This document shows positions 18,362 through 26,656 of a DNA stretch of 64,000 nt, one piece after another (within the stretch, counting starts at the first letter, position 1; every line of letters begins with the position of its first letter). The translations under genes and the position numbers were made by a program. Source of the DNA: Clostridia bacterium (lineage in GTDB: Bacteria > Bacillota > Clostridia > Christensenellales > Aristaeellaceae); contig JAFRPG010000105.1 of NCBI GenBank assembly GCA_017429265.1, positions 17,939 through 81,938 on the forward strand, written 5' to 3'. A model generated the notes under the pieces. The model was not told where the DNA came from. It did no database searches and saw nothing but the letters and a program-made list of their open reading frames with translations.

Positions 18362-18853
18362 ATGAATACAAGCTTCAGGAAAGCCCGCCACACCTTCTGG
18401 ATCTGTGCGCTGGTGTTCCTCCTCGACCGTGTGACCAAGATCCTGGCCGCGCGGCTGGAGAAGCCCGTCACGCTGATCCCGGGCGTCATCGGGCTGAACT
18501 ATACACAGAACACGGGCATCGCCTTCGGCCTGTTTCCGGGCGCGCCGCTGCTGCTCGGGATCCTGTCCGTGCTGCTGATGACCGGTTTTTTGTGTCTGCT
18601 CAGCCGCCTGTCCCTGAAAACCGGGACCTGGGTCTGCGTGATGCTGGTGCTCGGCGGGGCGCTGAGCAACGCCCTGGACAGGATCCTGCTCGGCCGTGTC
18701 CCCGACATGATCGAGATCCTCGCGTTCCGCTGGGGCATCTTCAATGTCGCGGACACGGCGGTCGTGATCGGTTTTGTGCTGCTGGGCATCCGCTGTCTGA
18801 CCCATCCGGAGGAGTGGAAGAAGCATCATGGAGATTCAGGAGAGAACCGTTGA
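18362..18853 (+). CDS. lspA: lipoprotein signal peptidase (SPase II)
   Basis: A 163-residue inner-membrane aspartyl peptidase that cleaves prolipoproteins before the lipidated cysteine. Four membrane helices are visible. The catalytic aspartates lie in SNALDRILLGRVPD and FNVADTAVV, and the conserved NTGIAFGLF loop is present. The ATG at 18362 has GAGGT upstream. It overlaps the pseudouridine synthase gene by 26 bases. Confidence 0.95.
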   Translation: MNTSFRKARHTFWICALVFLLDRVTKILAARLEKPVTLIPGVIGLNYTQNTGIAFGLFPGAPLLLGILSVLLMTGFLCLLSRLSLKTGTWVCVMLVLGGALSNALDRILLGRVPDMIEILAFRWGIFNVADTAVVIGFVLLGIRCLTHPEEWKKHHGDSGENR

Positions 18854-19772
18854 GGCCGTCGGGGACGGGCGCCGTCTCGACGTGCTGCTGGCGGAGGCCG
18901 CCGGTCTCACCCGCTCCCGCGCCACCGCGCTGATCGCGGAGGGGCTGTGCACGGTGGACGGAAAGCCCGCCGCGAAAGCCGGCATGCTCCCCCGTCCCGG
19001 TGCCGCCGTCCTTCTCATCATCCCCGCCCCCAGGCCGGCCGAGCCGCAGCCGGAGGACATCCCCGTCCGCATCCTCTACCAGGACGGTGACATCGCCGTG
19101 GTCGACAAGCCCTGCGGCATGGTCGTCCATCCCGCGGCGGGGAATGAGGACGGCACGCTCGTCAATGCCCTGCTCTTCGCCCTCGACTCGCTCAGCGGCA
19201 TCGGAGGGACCCTGCGGCCCGGCATCGTGCACCGCCTCGACAAGGATACTTCAGGTCTCCTTCTTGTGGCCAAGAATGACGCGGCCCAGCTCGCTCTGAG
19301 CCGGCAGCTGCAGGACCGGACGATGGAGAAGCATTACCTCGCGCTGGCGGAAGGGCATTTCTCCGATCCGGCGGGTACCGTCATCGCGCCGATTGCCCGC
19401 GACAAAAAAGACCGCAAGCGCATGGCCGTCGACCCCGCTGGGCGCGAGGCCGTCACGGAGTGGCGCGTGCTCGCCGAGGGGGCGCGCTGCACGCTCCTCG
19501 ACGTCCACATCCTCACCGGCCGGACCCATCAGATCCGCGTTCACCTGCGCTCCCTGCAGCACCCGGTCTGCGGGGACCCGATCTACGATCATCCGCACGG
19601 TCTGCGCGTCCCCCGGCTGATGCTGCACGCGCGCTCACTGCAGTTCACCCACCCCGTCACCGGGGAGCGGATGCGTTTCGTCGATCCGCCGCCCGAAGCC
19701 TTTCTCCGCGGCCTGCGCGCCGGGGAGATCCCGGAATCCGTCATCGCATCGATACAGAGGGATCAACAATGA
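18828..19772 (+). CDS. RluD-family 23S rRNA pseudouridine synthase
   Basis: A 314-residue RluA/RluD-type enzyme. An N-terminal S4 RNA-binding domain (residues 10-70) precedes the catalytic domain with HRLDKDTSG, Asp138 being the nucleophile, and the C-terminal motif GRTHQIRVHL. It likely modifies 23S rRNA, but RluC and RluD specificity cannot be told apart here. Coupled to lspA by overlap and to the acyltransferase gene by an ATGA overlap; lspA next to an rluD-like gene is a common order. Confidence 0.94.
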   Translation: MEIQERTVEAVGDGRRLDVLLAEAAGLTRSRATALIAEGLCTVDGKPAAKAGMLPRPGAAVLLIIPAPRPAEPQPEDIPVRILYQDGDIAVVDKPCGMVVHPAAGNEDGTLVNALLFALDSLSGIGGTLRPGIVHRLDKDTSGLLLVAKNDAAQLALSRQLQDRTMEKHYLALAEGHFSDPAGTVIAPIARDKKDRKRMAVDPAGREAVTEWRVLAEGARCTLLDVHILTGRTHQIRVHLRSLQHPVCGDPIYDHPHGLRVPRLMLHARSLQFTHPVTGERMRFVDPPPEAFLRGLRAGEIPESVIASIQRDQQ

Positions 19773-20434
19773 AGCCAACCGTCCTCTACCGCGTGCTCCG
19801 CGGAATCGTCCATATCTTCACAAAGCCGATGAAGGTCGAGTGGGAAGTCCCCTACGACGGGCGTCCCGCCGTCTTCTGTCCCAATCATGCCGGCGCTTTC
19901 GGCCCCGTCGCCATGCTGGCCTACTTTGACCTGTGGAAGAGCACCCGCACCTGGTTTCACGGCGCCACCATCCACCCGAAGGAAGTCCCGAACTACGTCC
20001 GCCACGACTACTGGTGGGACCCGAAGAGCAAGCTTGCCTGGTTCTACAACATCACGGTGCCCTACCTCGCGGCCCTGCTGCTCCCGCCCATGGTACGGAG
20101 CATCCAGGGGATCCCCGTCTACTACGACACCCGCGTCACCTCCACCTTCCGCAAGAGCGTGGAGGTGCTGAAAAACGGCGAGAACCTGCTGATCTTCCCG
20201 CAGCTGCCGGACGGCCACAACAGCCATGCCAGGCAGCTGAACCCGGGCTTCGTGACCATCGCCCCCCTCGCCTACCGCCGCCTGGGCATCACCCTGAGCT
20301 TCTACCCCGTCTTCGTGGACAAGCCCAACCACATCATCCATGTCCTGGCCCCGGTCGATTTCGACCCCGAGCGCCCGCTCGAGGAGGAAAACGCCCGCCT
20401 GCTGGACACCCTGGCCGAGCTGATTCATGACTGA
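19769..20434 (+). CDS. PlsC-like acyltransferase homologue with altered active site
   Basis: A 221-residue protein with the layout of 1-acylglycerol-3-phosphate acyltransferases: an N-terminal amphipathic helix, a CPNHAGAFGP block at residues 37-46, and FPQLPDGH in the position of FPEGT. In the classical HX4D motif the Asp should be residue 45; here it is Gly (H40-A-G-A-F-G45). The enzyme may use a different mechanism or bind lipid without transfer. It overlaps the pseudouridine synthase stop by four bases (ATGA), so it is the third gene of the lspA unit. Confidence 0.75.
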   Translation: MKPTVLYRVLRGIVHIFTKPMKVEWEVPYDGRPAVFCPNHAGAFGPVAMLAYFDLWKSTRTWFHGATIHPKEVPNYVRHDYWWDPKSKLAWFYNITVPYLAALLLPPMVRSIQGIPVYYDTRVTSTFRKSVEVLKNGENLLIFPQLPDGHNSHARQLNPGFVTIAPLAYRRLGITLSFYPVFVDKPNHIIHVLAPVDFDPERPLEEENARLLDTLAELIHD

Positions 20435-20446
20435 ACAGGGAATCGC

Positions 20447-20474
20447 ACCGGCTTCCGCAGAGGCCGGTTTTTTG
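20447..20474 (+). terminator. intrinsic terminator of the lspA operon
   Basis: ACCGGC pairs with GCCGGT, followed by a run of six T, starting 13 bases after the acyltransferase stop. Confidence 0.85.
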
Positions 20475-20500
20475 CGTGCTGGATTCACTGCAAAGTCCGT

Positions 20501-20532
20501 TTGACAGGGCCGCTTCGTCCCTGTGCTATGAT
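20501..20532 (+). promoter_or_regulatory. possible promoter upstream of a 13-codon frame
   Basis: A perfect TTGACA at 20501 and TGCTATGAT (extended -10) at 20524-20532. The spacer to TATGAT is 20 bases, longer than usual; TGCTAT would give 17. Confidence 0.5.
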
Positions 20533-20565
20533 GATACCGTCCTTGAACGGAAGGAGGTCACCGTC

Positions 20566-20607
20566 ATGAAAGAAACGATTGATCTGATGCATGCTCCGAT
20601 CTCCTGA
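20566..20607 (+). CDS. possible 13-residue leader peptide
   Basis: A 14-codon frame encoding MKETIDLMHAPIS, preceded by an excellent AAGGAGGT site at eight-base spacing and by a promoter-like sequence. It ends about 110 bases before the SPFH gene. It has no regulatory codon run (such as repeated Trp, His or Arg) to suggest attenuation. It may be a leader peptide, a tiny functional peptide or a chance frame; the strength of the ribosome site is the main argument. Confidence 0.35.
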   Translation: MKETIDLMHAPIS

Positions 20608-20642
20608 ATTGTTTAAAAATGTGTGAATCACCCCGCGGATGC

Positions 20643-20671
20643 TTGCATGCGTACGGTGGATATGCTATGAT
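20643..20671 (+). promoter_or_regulatory. sigma-A promoter of the SPFH cassette
   Basis: TTGCAT, 17 bases, TATGAT, ending 45 bases before the SPFH gene start. AAAGGAGG lies at 20699-20706. Confidence 0.7.
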
Positions 20672-20716
20672 CATGAATCAGGAAAGCGACCATAACCATA
20701 AAGGAGGCTGGTTTCA

Positions 20717-22081
20717 TTGGCACTCTTTGGGAACAGAAACAACCCACAGCCGTCGATCGTTCATCGCACGCTGGATGCGTTCTCCGTGGATGTCATCCAG
20801 TGGGAGCCGAAAAACGACGCCGAAGCGTCCGTCATCGCCCACAAGTTTGAGACCGAGGACTTTCCGTCCGGATCGCAGCTCATCGTCGGCCCCGCCCAGA
20901 TGGCTGTCTTTGTCAACAACCTGACGGCAGGCAACTCTCTGAACGAACCCGACGGCGGCAACGCTCAGATGGCGGTCTTTATCGGTCCTTGCAGAATCAA
21001 GCTGGAAACCGGCGAGACGCGCTTTGCCCCGTTCCGCAGCCTGGCCCATGCTCTCACCCGCGGCGATTCGGCTTACCACAGCACCGTATATTTCATCAAT
21101 ACGACCTTCATGAACGAGCTCAACTGGGGCACTACGGCGCCCATCGTCGTGGAGGATCCCAAGGAAGAAGTCAACGTACACGTCCGTGCCTTCGGCCTTT
21201 TCGGCGCACACATCGAGCACACGGACACGAGCATCGCGGCCGTTCAGGCGCTCAGATTCCTTCGTAAAGTCGTCGGTACCCGTGCCGATTATACCCGTGA
21301 TGAACTGATCGGCTTCATGCGTGCCAAGATCCTCGAATACGTGCCGACCCTTCTGGCCGGGAGCGTGGTCGACCGCCAGATTTCCGTGCTCGAGATCAGC
21401 ACTAAGCTCTCCGAGTTCTCCGACGAACTGAAGAATAAGCTCACCCCATATTTCGATCAGTTCGGCCTCACGCTGGACAATTTCTCCTTCCACAGCATCA
21501 ATGTTCCGGAGGAGGACATCGCCGCGATCAATGAGATGAAGATCGAGCGCAAGCGCCTCCAGAAGGAAGCCGAGGGGAAGGCGATGGCCATGGATATCGA
21601 GTCCGAGGCGATCTCCCGCAAGCGTGAGCGCGAAGGCTACACCTATCAGCAGGAACAGGCCTACAACGTCCTCGGTCAGGCTGCCTCCAACGAGGGCACG
21701 GCCGGGAGTATCATGGGCACCGGTCTTGGCCTTGGCATGGGGGCCGGCGTAGGTGTTGCCATCGGCGGCGGTATGGGAGCGCTTGCCCAGAACATGATAC
21801 CTCAGGCCCCGCCGTCGGGATCCGGACAGGCGGGCACCGTTCCCTGCCCCGCCTGCGGGAAGCCCGTGCCTAAGGGTGCAAAGTTCTGCATGGAGTGCGG
21901 CACGAAAATGCCGGCCGCTCCCGTCTGTGCCAGATGCGGTTATCAGCTTCCGCCCAACGCGAAATTCTGTCCGGAGTGCGGCGCTCCCGTGGCTCCGCCC
22001 GCTCCTTCCGTTTGCCCAAAGTGCGGCAAGCCCGTGACCCCCGGTGCAAAGTTCTGCATGGAATGCGGCGCAACCCTGTAA
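20717..22081 (+). CDS. SPFH-domain protein with three C-terminal zinc ribbons
   Basis: A 454-residue protein. Residues about 20-310 form an SPFH/band-7-like domain ending in a charged helix rich in Lys/Glu (MKIERKRLQKEAEGKAMAM). A Gly-rich hinge (GLGLGMGAGVGVAIGGGMG) follows, then three zinc ribbons from about residue 375, each of the form CxxCG...FCxECG, giving six CxxC pairs. This matches the YdjI / 'virion core protein'-like family. No N-terminal membrane helix is seen, so membrane contact would need partners or the glycine hinge. Start is TTG at 20717 with AAAGGAGG upstream. First gene of a five-gene unit. Confidence 0.85.
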   Translation: MALFGNRNNPQPSIVHRTLDAFSVDVIQWEPKNDAEASVIAHKFETEDFPSGSQLIVGPAQMAVFVNNLTAGNSLNEPDGGNAQMAVFIGPCRIKLETGETRFAPFRSLAHALTRGDSAYHSTVYFINTTFMNELNWGTTAPIVVEDPKEEVNVHVRAFGLFGAHIEHTDTSIAAVQALRFLRKVVGTRADYTRDELIGFMRAKILEYVPTLLAGSVVDRQISVLEISTKLSEFSDELKNKLTPYFDQFGLTLDNFSFHSINVPEEDIAAINEMKIERKRLQKEAEGKAMAMDIESEAISRKREREGYTYQQEQAYNVLGQAASNEGTAGSIMGTGLGLGMGAGVGVAIGGGMGALAQNMIPQAPPSGSGQAGTVPCPACGKPVPKGAKFCMECGTKMPAAPVCARCGYQLPPNAKFCPECGAPVAPPAPSVCPKCGKPVTPGAKFCMECGATL

Positions 22082-22099
22082 GCGAAGGAGGTACAACCC

Positions 22100-22810
22100 A
22101 TGAAAAGGATCTGGAAACCGCTGCTGATAATCGGCTGCATCCTCTTTGTTGTCTGGCTGGTTGTTTATCTGGCCCTCTGCTCCTTCAATTTCGAGAAGGG
22201 CAGTCCTGTCGTGATGCTCAGTCTGATCTTCGGTGTGCTCGCCTTTATTCTGACCGCCGTTTCCCTGTCCGTCACCGGTCTGAACGACATCCGGAACGAC
22301 GAGGCCTACGCGCTGATGCCGCTGGTGCTGTGCGGGACCTCCCTGACTGTCTCCCTGGTTTTCAACGCTGTCATCATGCTGGTGGCAAAGGCCAACCCCG
22401 ATGTGCCCAGATGGCTGATCATCCTAGACATCGCTGCCAACGTCGTCATTCTCGGCTTTGCGGCCATCGACATGGTCTACGCCATCGCACACATCGGCCG
22501 CGTCAGCATCCAGACAGCACAGCTAAGTGACATGCAGTCCAATCCCCTGGGGTTCTCTGCCCAGCTTGGCAAGCTCCTTGGCATGGCAGGCTCGCCCAAG
22601 GTGAAAGCTGCCCTGCTCAGCCTGAAGGAAACCGTCGACATGTCGAGCAACACGACCACGACGAACAGCTCCATCCGCGAAAAAGCCTTCGGAGATGCTC
22701 TGACCAATCTTGAAAGCAAGCTCATCTGCGGCGCTCCGGAGGACGAGGTCTGCGAACTGGCTGACACGGCACGCAGAATGTGGCTGGCCCGCAATGCCGT
22801 CAGGGGGTGA
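22100..22810 (+). CDS. four-helix membrane protein of unknown function
   Basis: A 236-residue protein with four predicted membrane helices within the first 130 residues (near 7-30, 37-60, 73-97 and 104-127). A soluble helical tail with a Thr/Asn-rich stretch (SSNTTTTNSS) follows. No catalytic motif or known family was recognised. It follows the SPFH gene after 18 bases with GAAGGAGGT and overlaps the normal ribosome site of the next gene, so the cassette is co-translated. It could be the membrane platform for the SPFH protein. Confidence 0.8.
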   Translation: MKRIWKPLLIIGCILFVVWLVVYLALCSFNFEKGSPVVMLSLIFGVLAFILTAVSLSVTGLNDIRNDEAYALMPLVLCGTSLTVSLVFNAVIMLVAKANPDVPRWLIILDIAANVVILGFAAIDMVYAIAHIGRVSIQTAQLSDMQSNPLGFSAQLGKLLGMAGSPKVKAALLSLKETVDMSSNTTTTNSSIREKAFGDALTNLESKLICGAPEDEVCELADTARRMWLARNAVRG

Positions 22811-22812
22811 GG

Positions 22813-23631
22813 ATGATGCCCGCCACGGACAGCGGAATGCAATGCGGAGGCTGCGGCTCCGTGAACGTCACCTTCGATCCCCAACGACGGATGCTGGTGT
22901 GCAACCAGTGCGGCCGAGAGGAGTATTACAGCCGCGCGAGCCTGTGCAAAAACAGCAAGGTTGCCTTCTGTCAGCACAACGCCAAGCAGTTTTTCGCCGA
23001 CGGCCAGTATGAGATGGCAGAACGTTTTGCGCATGACACGATCAACATCATGCTCGACAACACGCCCGCCCTCTACATCATTGCCTTCTACGACGAGTTC
23101 ACCCGCGGCCGGAACAATGCGCTCAGGGACTTCTTCGCGAAGGTGGCCGACACTCCGCTTGAATACGAGGAGGTCACCGACCTGATGGATCTCTTCCTCA
23201 GCGCGCCCGGCAGTCTCGGCGAATATGAGCCTCAGGTGATCACGGTTGCTGCCACCAATATGCAGGATGAGCGCGATGCAGCCCGGCTCTGCGAATTCAT
23301 CGACAAGCTCTGCCCCTATCTGATCGCCCGGCGTCCGTCCATCAACTACATGACAGAGGAGCTCGCGGACATGTACCGGGAGCTTGCCGAACACTGCGGC
23401 GTCCCGCGGACCTGCTTTGCCCTGCTGAAAGCCATCCGTGAAAACCCCGATTCCCCTTACCGCGACAATTCTTTCTATCTCAAAGAGCGTTCCTCCTACT
23501 TCTATGAGCACTTCGTCGTCCCGATCGGCAAGGTGATCATGGCGATGGCGGAGATCCCGGAGAAAGATAAGTTTGTCCGCGCCTACCGGAAGTATGCGGA
23601 GCAGTACAGGCAGGACGCCCAGATCAGTTGA
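22813..23631 (+). CDS. N-terminal zinc-ribbon, helical protein of unknown function
   Basis: A 272-residue protein. The N-terminus carries a single zinc ribbon, CGGCGSVNVTFDPQ...CNQCG (residues about 10-35), followed by an all-helical region without a recognised family. No membrane helix. The ATG at 22813 (or 22816) is placed by AGGGGGTGAGG just upstream, three bases after the stop of the membrane-protein gene. The zinc ribbon resembles those at the end of the SPFH protein, which suggests both proteins bind a common partner or belong to one complex. Confidence 0.8.
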   Translation: MMPATDSGMQCGGCGSVNVTFDPQRRMLVCNQCGREEYYSRASLCKNSKVAFCQHNAKQFFADGQYEMAERFAHDTINIMLDNTPALYIIAFYDEFTRGRNNALRDFFAKVADTPLEYEEVTDLMDLFLSAPGSLGEYEPQVITVAATNMQDERDAARLCEFIDKLCPYLIARRPSINYMTEELADMYRELAEHCGVPRTCFALLKAIRENPDSPYRDNSFYLKERSSYFYEHFVVPIGKVIMAMAEIPEKDKFVRAYRKYAEQYRQDAQIS

Positions 23632-23648
23632 AAGAGAGTTGATTTTCC

Positions 23649-25313
23649 ATGTCTGAAGCCACGATTCTCAACCGGGTCAACCAAATCGGCAGCGAAGTCA
23701 GTGCCCTGAGCAATCAGGTCGGCAGCCTGAGCACGCAAACCAACCGCATCGATAGCAATGTCAGTGCCATGCGGCAGGAACTCGACCAGCTTCGCACCGA
23801 TTTCCAGAAGCTGATGCAGGAGCAGCAGCGCTCTGCCGCCCTTCAGCGCGCCATCAGTGAGCTGGTCCGCGTCCGCCAGGAGATCAGCGACAAGTACGGC
23901 AACTATACCGTTGTGCGGCAGACCATGCTCGGCGTGCTGCAGGCCACCGACGTCGCCCTGGTCAAGAAGTCTACGATCTCCCGTGTCTCCGAGGAGCTCA
24001 TGCTCTCCACGCCGCAGTACTGGCTCGCGCCATGCCTCGTGGCAGTCTCCGGCTGGATCGCCAACGACCGCAGCCTGGCCGAGCGTGCCATCGCTGAAGC
24101 CATGCGCCGCGATTCCGAAAAGACCGCCCTTGCCATGGCACTGATCTGCCGCCGCAACGGCCGCATCGACACGGGCTTTGAATGGCTGAGCATCTACTTC
24201 TCCAAGCAGAGCGCCGCCAGCATCACCGAGGAAACCTTCACCTACATCGACGCCTATATCAACGGCGTGTTCGGTCCTGATGAGAAGCATCGCTGTCAGG
24301 GATACATCACCAAGTGGATCGACGAGATCAGGAACAGCGACTCCGGCTTTGAAGAAGCGCAGGAATCCAAGTGGGAATCCTACTTCAGCACCTATAAGGT
24401 CGACACGCGGCCCAGCTTCCCCTTCCTATCAACTGTCAAGGAATTCCCCCAGATCGATAAATGCATCGGCGGCCTGAGCTCCTTCGGCACCGTGCGCGGT
24501 ACCTTCCGGGAGATCTCCGAGGCTTTTATCGACCAGGAGGAAATGAAAAAGACCGTCGATAAGGAGCTGATCCACCTGATCAGCAACTACGACAAGGCAG
24601 AGGTCGAGATCCGCCGTGAGGAGGAGTATCTGCAGCTGGTCAAATCCCTCAACGGCGACGAAGCGGCGGCCCGCAGTGAAATGGTGCGCCGCGAAGCCCT
24701 GCGGCAACAGAAAAAGATGGACTTCATCGAACAGATGGCCGCCGAGATCACCGCCCAGCGCGAAGGTTCCCCGTCCAAACGCCGTACGGCCGTCACCTTC
24801 CTGAGCAACTATATCAACCGGGGCTATGACCGCTACATCGCGAGTGCAAGGGAGTCCTTCCCCAAGCAGATCACGATCGACGTGAACGGCTGGAGCGGTG
24901 TTTCGACCGATGGCAGCGAGGCCGCAGCCCTGACCGCCAGCTATGAGCAGGCGATCAACAGCCGCCGCCAGGAGGAGATCCACAGGACCTTCACCAGGAA
25001 ACCACTGCTCATGCTGATCTTTGCCATCATCTTCGTGGTGCTGGGAGCGGCGGGTGTCGGCGTCGGCCTTGCCATAGCCCGGACTCTGGTCACCGTGCTC
25101 GGCGGCGTATTTGTTCTGACCGGCATCGGGCTCTTTATCGGCAGGATCTCCCTGAGCCGCAAGTCTCGCTGGGTCCAGTATCAGCTGAACAATGACTTCG
25201 ACACGCAGATCGAGGAGGGTCGCCAGCGGATCGGAGGCGTTCTCACCGAATGGCGCACAGCCCGCAGCACCATCAAAGCCTTCGATGAGAACGGTGATCA
25301 CAAAGTTGCATAA
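23649..25313 (+). CDS. coiled-coil protein with C-terminal membrane hairpin
   Basis: A 554-residue protein. Residues 1-75 form a heptad-rich coiled coil (repeats like VNQIGSEVSALSNQVGSL). A large helical middle region includes a second charged coiled-coil segment around 310-390. Two adjacent membrane helices lie at about 455-475 and 480-500, followed by a short polar tail. The layout, long soluble part anchored by a hairpin near the end, suggests a scaffold or sensor facing the cytoplasm. It follows the zinc-ribbon gene after 17 bases. No family was recognised. Confidence 0.8.
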   Translation: MSEATILNRVNQIGSEVSALSNQVGSLSTQTNRIDSNVSAMRQELDQLRTDFQKLMQEQQRSAALQRAISELVRVRQEISDKYGNYTVVRQTMLGVLQATDVALVKKSTISRVSEELMLSTPQYWLAPCLVAVSGWIANDRSLAERAIAEAMRRDSEKTALAMALICRRNGRIDTGFEWLSIYFSKQSAASITEETFTYIDAYINGVFGPDEKHRCQGYITKWIDEIRNSDSGFEEAQESKWESYFSTYKVDTRPSFPFLSTVKEFPQIDKCIGGLSSFGTVRGTFREISEAFIDQEEMKKTVDKELIHLISNYDKAEVEIRREEEYLQLVKSLNGDEAAARSEMVRREALRQQKKMDFIEQMAAEITAQREGSPSKRRTAVTFLSNYINRGYDRYIASARESFPKQITIDVNGWSGVSTDGSEAAALTASYEQAINSRRQEEIHRTFTRKPLLMLIFAIIFVVLGAAGVGVGLAIARTLVTVLGGVFVLTGIGLFIGRISLSRKSRWVQYQLNNDFDTQIEEGRQRIGGVLTEWRTARSTIKAFDENGDHKVA

Positions 25314-25325
25314 GGAGGAAGAACC

Positions 25326-25505
25326 ATGACGGAAAACAATATGCATACTATGGACGAACCGGACGATCTGGACGAACTGGAAAGCCTGTTCGGAACCCCT
25401 GAGAGCGAACTGGAACAGGCCGAGAAGATCGAGCTGACTCAAAATCTCGAGGGCTTTGCCAGCTGTTTCCCGGACTGGGATCTCCATCCGCCGCTTAAAT
25501 ACTGA
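25326..25505 (+). CDS. small acidic protein with CFPDWDLHPP tail
   Basis: A 59-residue, strongly acidic protein starting MTENNMHTMDEPDDLDEL and ending with CFPDWDLHPPLKY. TAAGGAGGAAG lies at ideal spacing and the gene begins 12 bases after the coiled-coil gene, so it is a genuine fifth member of the cassette. The tail has a compact aromatic/proline motif that looks like a docking peptide. No family recognised; a strong terminator follows. Confidence 0.75.
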   Translation: MTENNMHTMDEPDDLDELESLFGTPESELEQAEKIELTQNLEGFASCFPDWDLHPPLKY

Positions 25506-25527
25506 TTGCCGGGCATAATAAACAACA

Positions 25528-25565
25528 CCGCCGGAGCGATGTGATTCGCTCCGGCGGCGCTTTTT
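25528..25565 (+). terminator. strong intrinsic terminator closing the SPFH cassette
   Basis: A perfect 12-bp stem CCGCCGGAGCGA / TCGCTCCGGCGG with a six-base loop is followed by GC and TTTTT. It separates the cassette from the convergent fba gene. Confidence 0.92.
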
Positions 25566-25614
25566 GTCCGAATCGGTTCCGCTGATCCCGTCATTCGGCG
25601 GGGTCTTTCTTGGC

Positions 25615-26580
25615 TCAGGCCTTTCCGTTGCAGCCCAGGACGTCCACGATCTTGTGGCGGACCATGGCGCGGATGGCATTGCGGGCGTCGGTCAGGTACT
25701 GACGGGGATCGAAGTGGTCTGGATGCGCATAGAAATGCTCACGCACCGCGCTGGTGAAGGCCAGGCGCAGGTCGGAGTCGATGTTGATCTTGCAGACGGC
25801 CATGGTCGCGGCCTTGCGCAGCTGCTCTTCCGGGATGCCCACAGCGTCGGGCATCTTGCCGCCGTTGGCGTTGATCGTCTTCACGAACTCCTGCGGGACG
25901 CTGGACGCGCCGTGCAGCACGATCGGGAAGCCGGGCAGGCGCTTGGAGACCTCTTCCAGAACGTCGAAGCGCAGGGGCGGGGGCACCAGGATGCCTTCCT
26001 CGTTGCGGGTGCACTGCTCGGCGGTGAACTTGTACGCGCCGTGGCTGGTGCCGATGGCGATGGCCAGGGAGTCGCAGCCCGTGCGGGTGACGAACTCTTC
26101 CACTTCTTCGGGATGGGTGTAGGAGGAATCCTCGGCGGACACCTTCACGTCGTCCTCGACGCCGGCCAGGGTGCCGAGCTCGGCCTCGACCACCACGCCG
26201 TGGTCATGCGCATACTCGACGACCTGACGGGTGATCTTGATGTTCTCCTCAAAGGGCAGGCCGCTCTTGTCGATCATAACGGAGGAGAAGCCGCCGTCGA
26301 TGCAGCTCTTGCAGGTCTCAAAGTCGGGGCCGTGATCCAGATGGACCGCGATCGGCAGATCGGTGTCCGCCACGGCGGCCTCGATCATCTTCATCAGGTA
26401 CACATGCTTCGCATACTTGCGGGCGCCGGCGGAAACCTGCAGGATCAGAGGAGCCTGCTCCTCCTTCGCGGCTTCGGTGATACCCTGGATGATCTCCATG
26501 TTGTTGACGTTGAACGCACCGATGGCATATCCGCCTTCATAGGCCTTGCGGAACATTTCGGTCGTGGTGACGATGGCCAT
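25615..26580 (-). CDS. fba: class II fructose-bisphosphate aldolase
   Basis: A 321-residue zinc-dependent aldolase interconverting fructose-1,6-bisphosphate with dihydroxyacetone phosphate and glyceraldehyde-3-phosphate. The motif VHLDHGPDFE carries the catalytic Asp and a zinc His. EAELGTLAGVED, GTSHGAYK and VLHGASSVP supply the remaining metal and phosphate contacts. Length and pattern match the FbaA type of Gram-positives. It is a single gene with its own promoter and an AAGGAGGGG site. It may also serve catabolism of fructose from the fructan operon. Confidence 0.95.
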   Translation of the reverse strand: MAIVTTTEMFRKAYEGGYAIGAFNVNNMEIIQGITEAAKEEQAPLILQVSAGARKYAKHVYLMKMIEAAVADTDLPIAVHLDHGPDFETCKSCIDGGFSSVMIDKSGLPFEENIKITRQVVEYAHDHGVVVEAELGTLAGVEDDVKVSAEDSSYTHPEEVEEFVTRTGCDSLAIAIGTSHGAYKFTAEQCTRNEEGILVPPPLRFDVLEEVSKRLPGFPIVLHGASSVPQEFVKTINANGGKMPDAVGIPEEQLRKAATMAVCKINIDSDLRLAFTSAVREHFYAHPDHFDPRQYLTDARNAIRAMVRHKIVDVLGCNGKA

Positions 26581-26612
26581 GGGAAACCCCTCCTTTTTGT
26601 TTCGGTAAGTCG

Positions 26613-26641
26613 ATTATAACACAAGAAGACGCAGATGAAAA
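26613..26641 (-). promoter_or_regulatory. extended -10 promoter of fba
   Basis: On the minus strand TGTTATAAT, an extended -10 element with TATAAT at 26613-26618. The -35 (TTTTCA at 17-base spacing) is weak, as is usual with a TGn extension. Confidence 0.65.
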
Positions 26642-26656
26642 GAGGTTTTGACGAAT

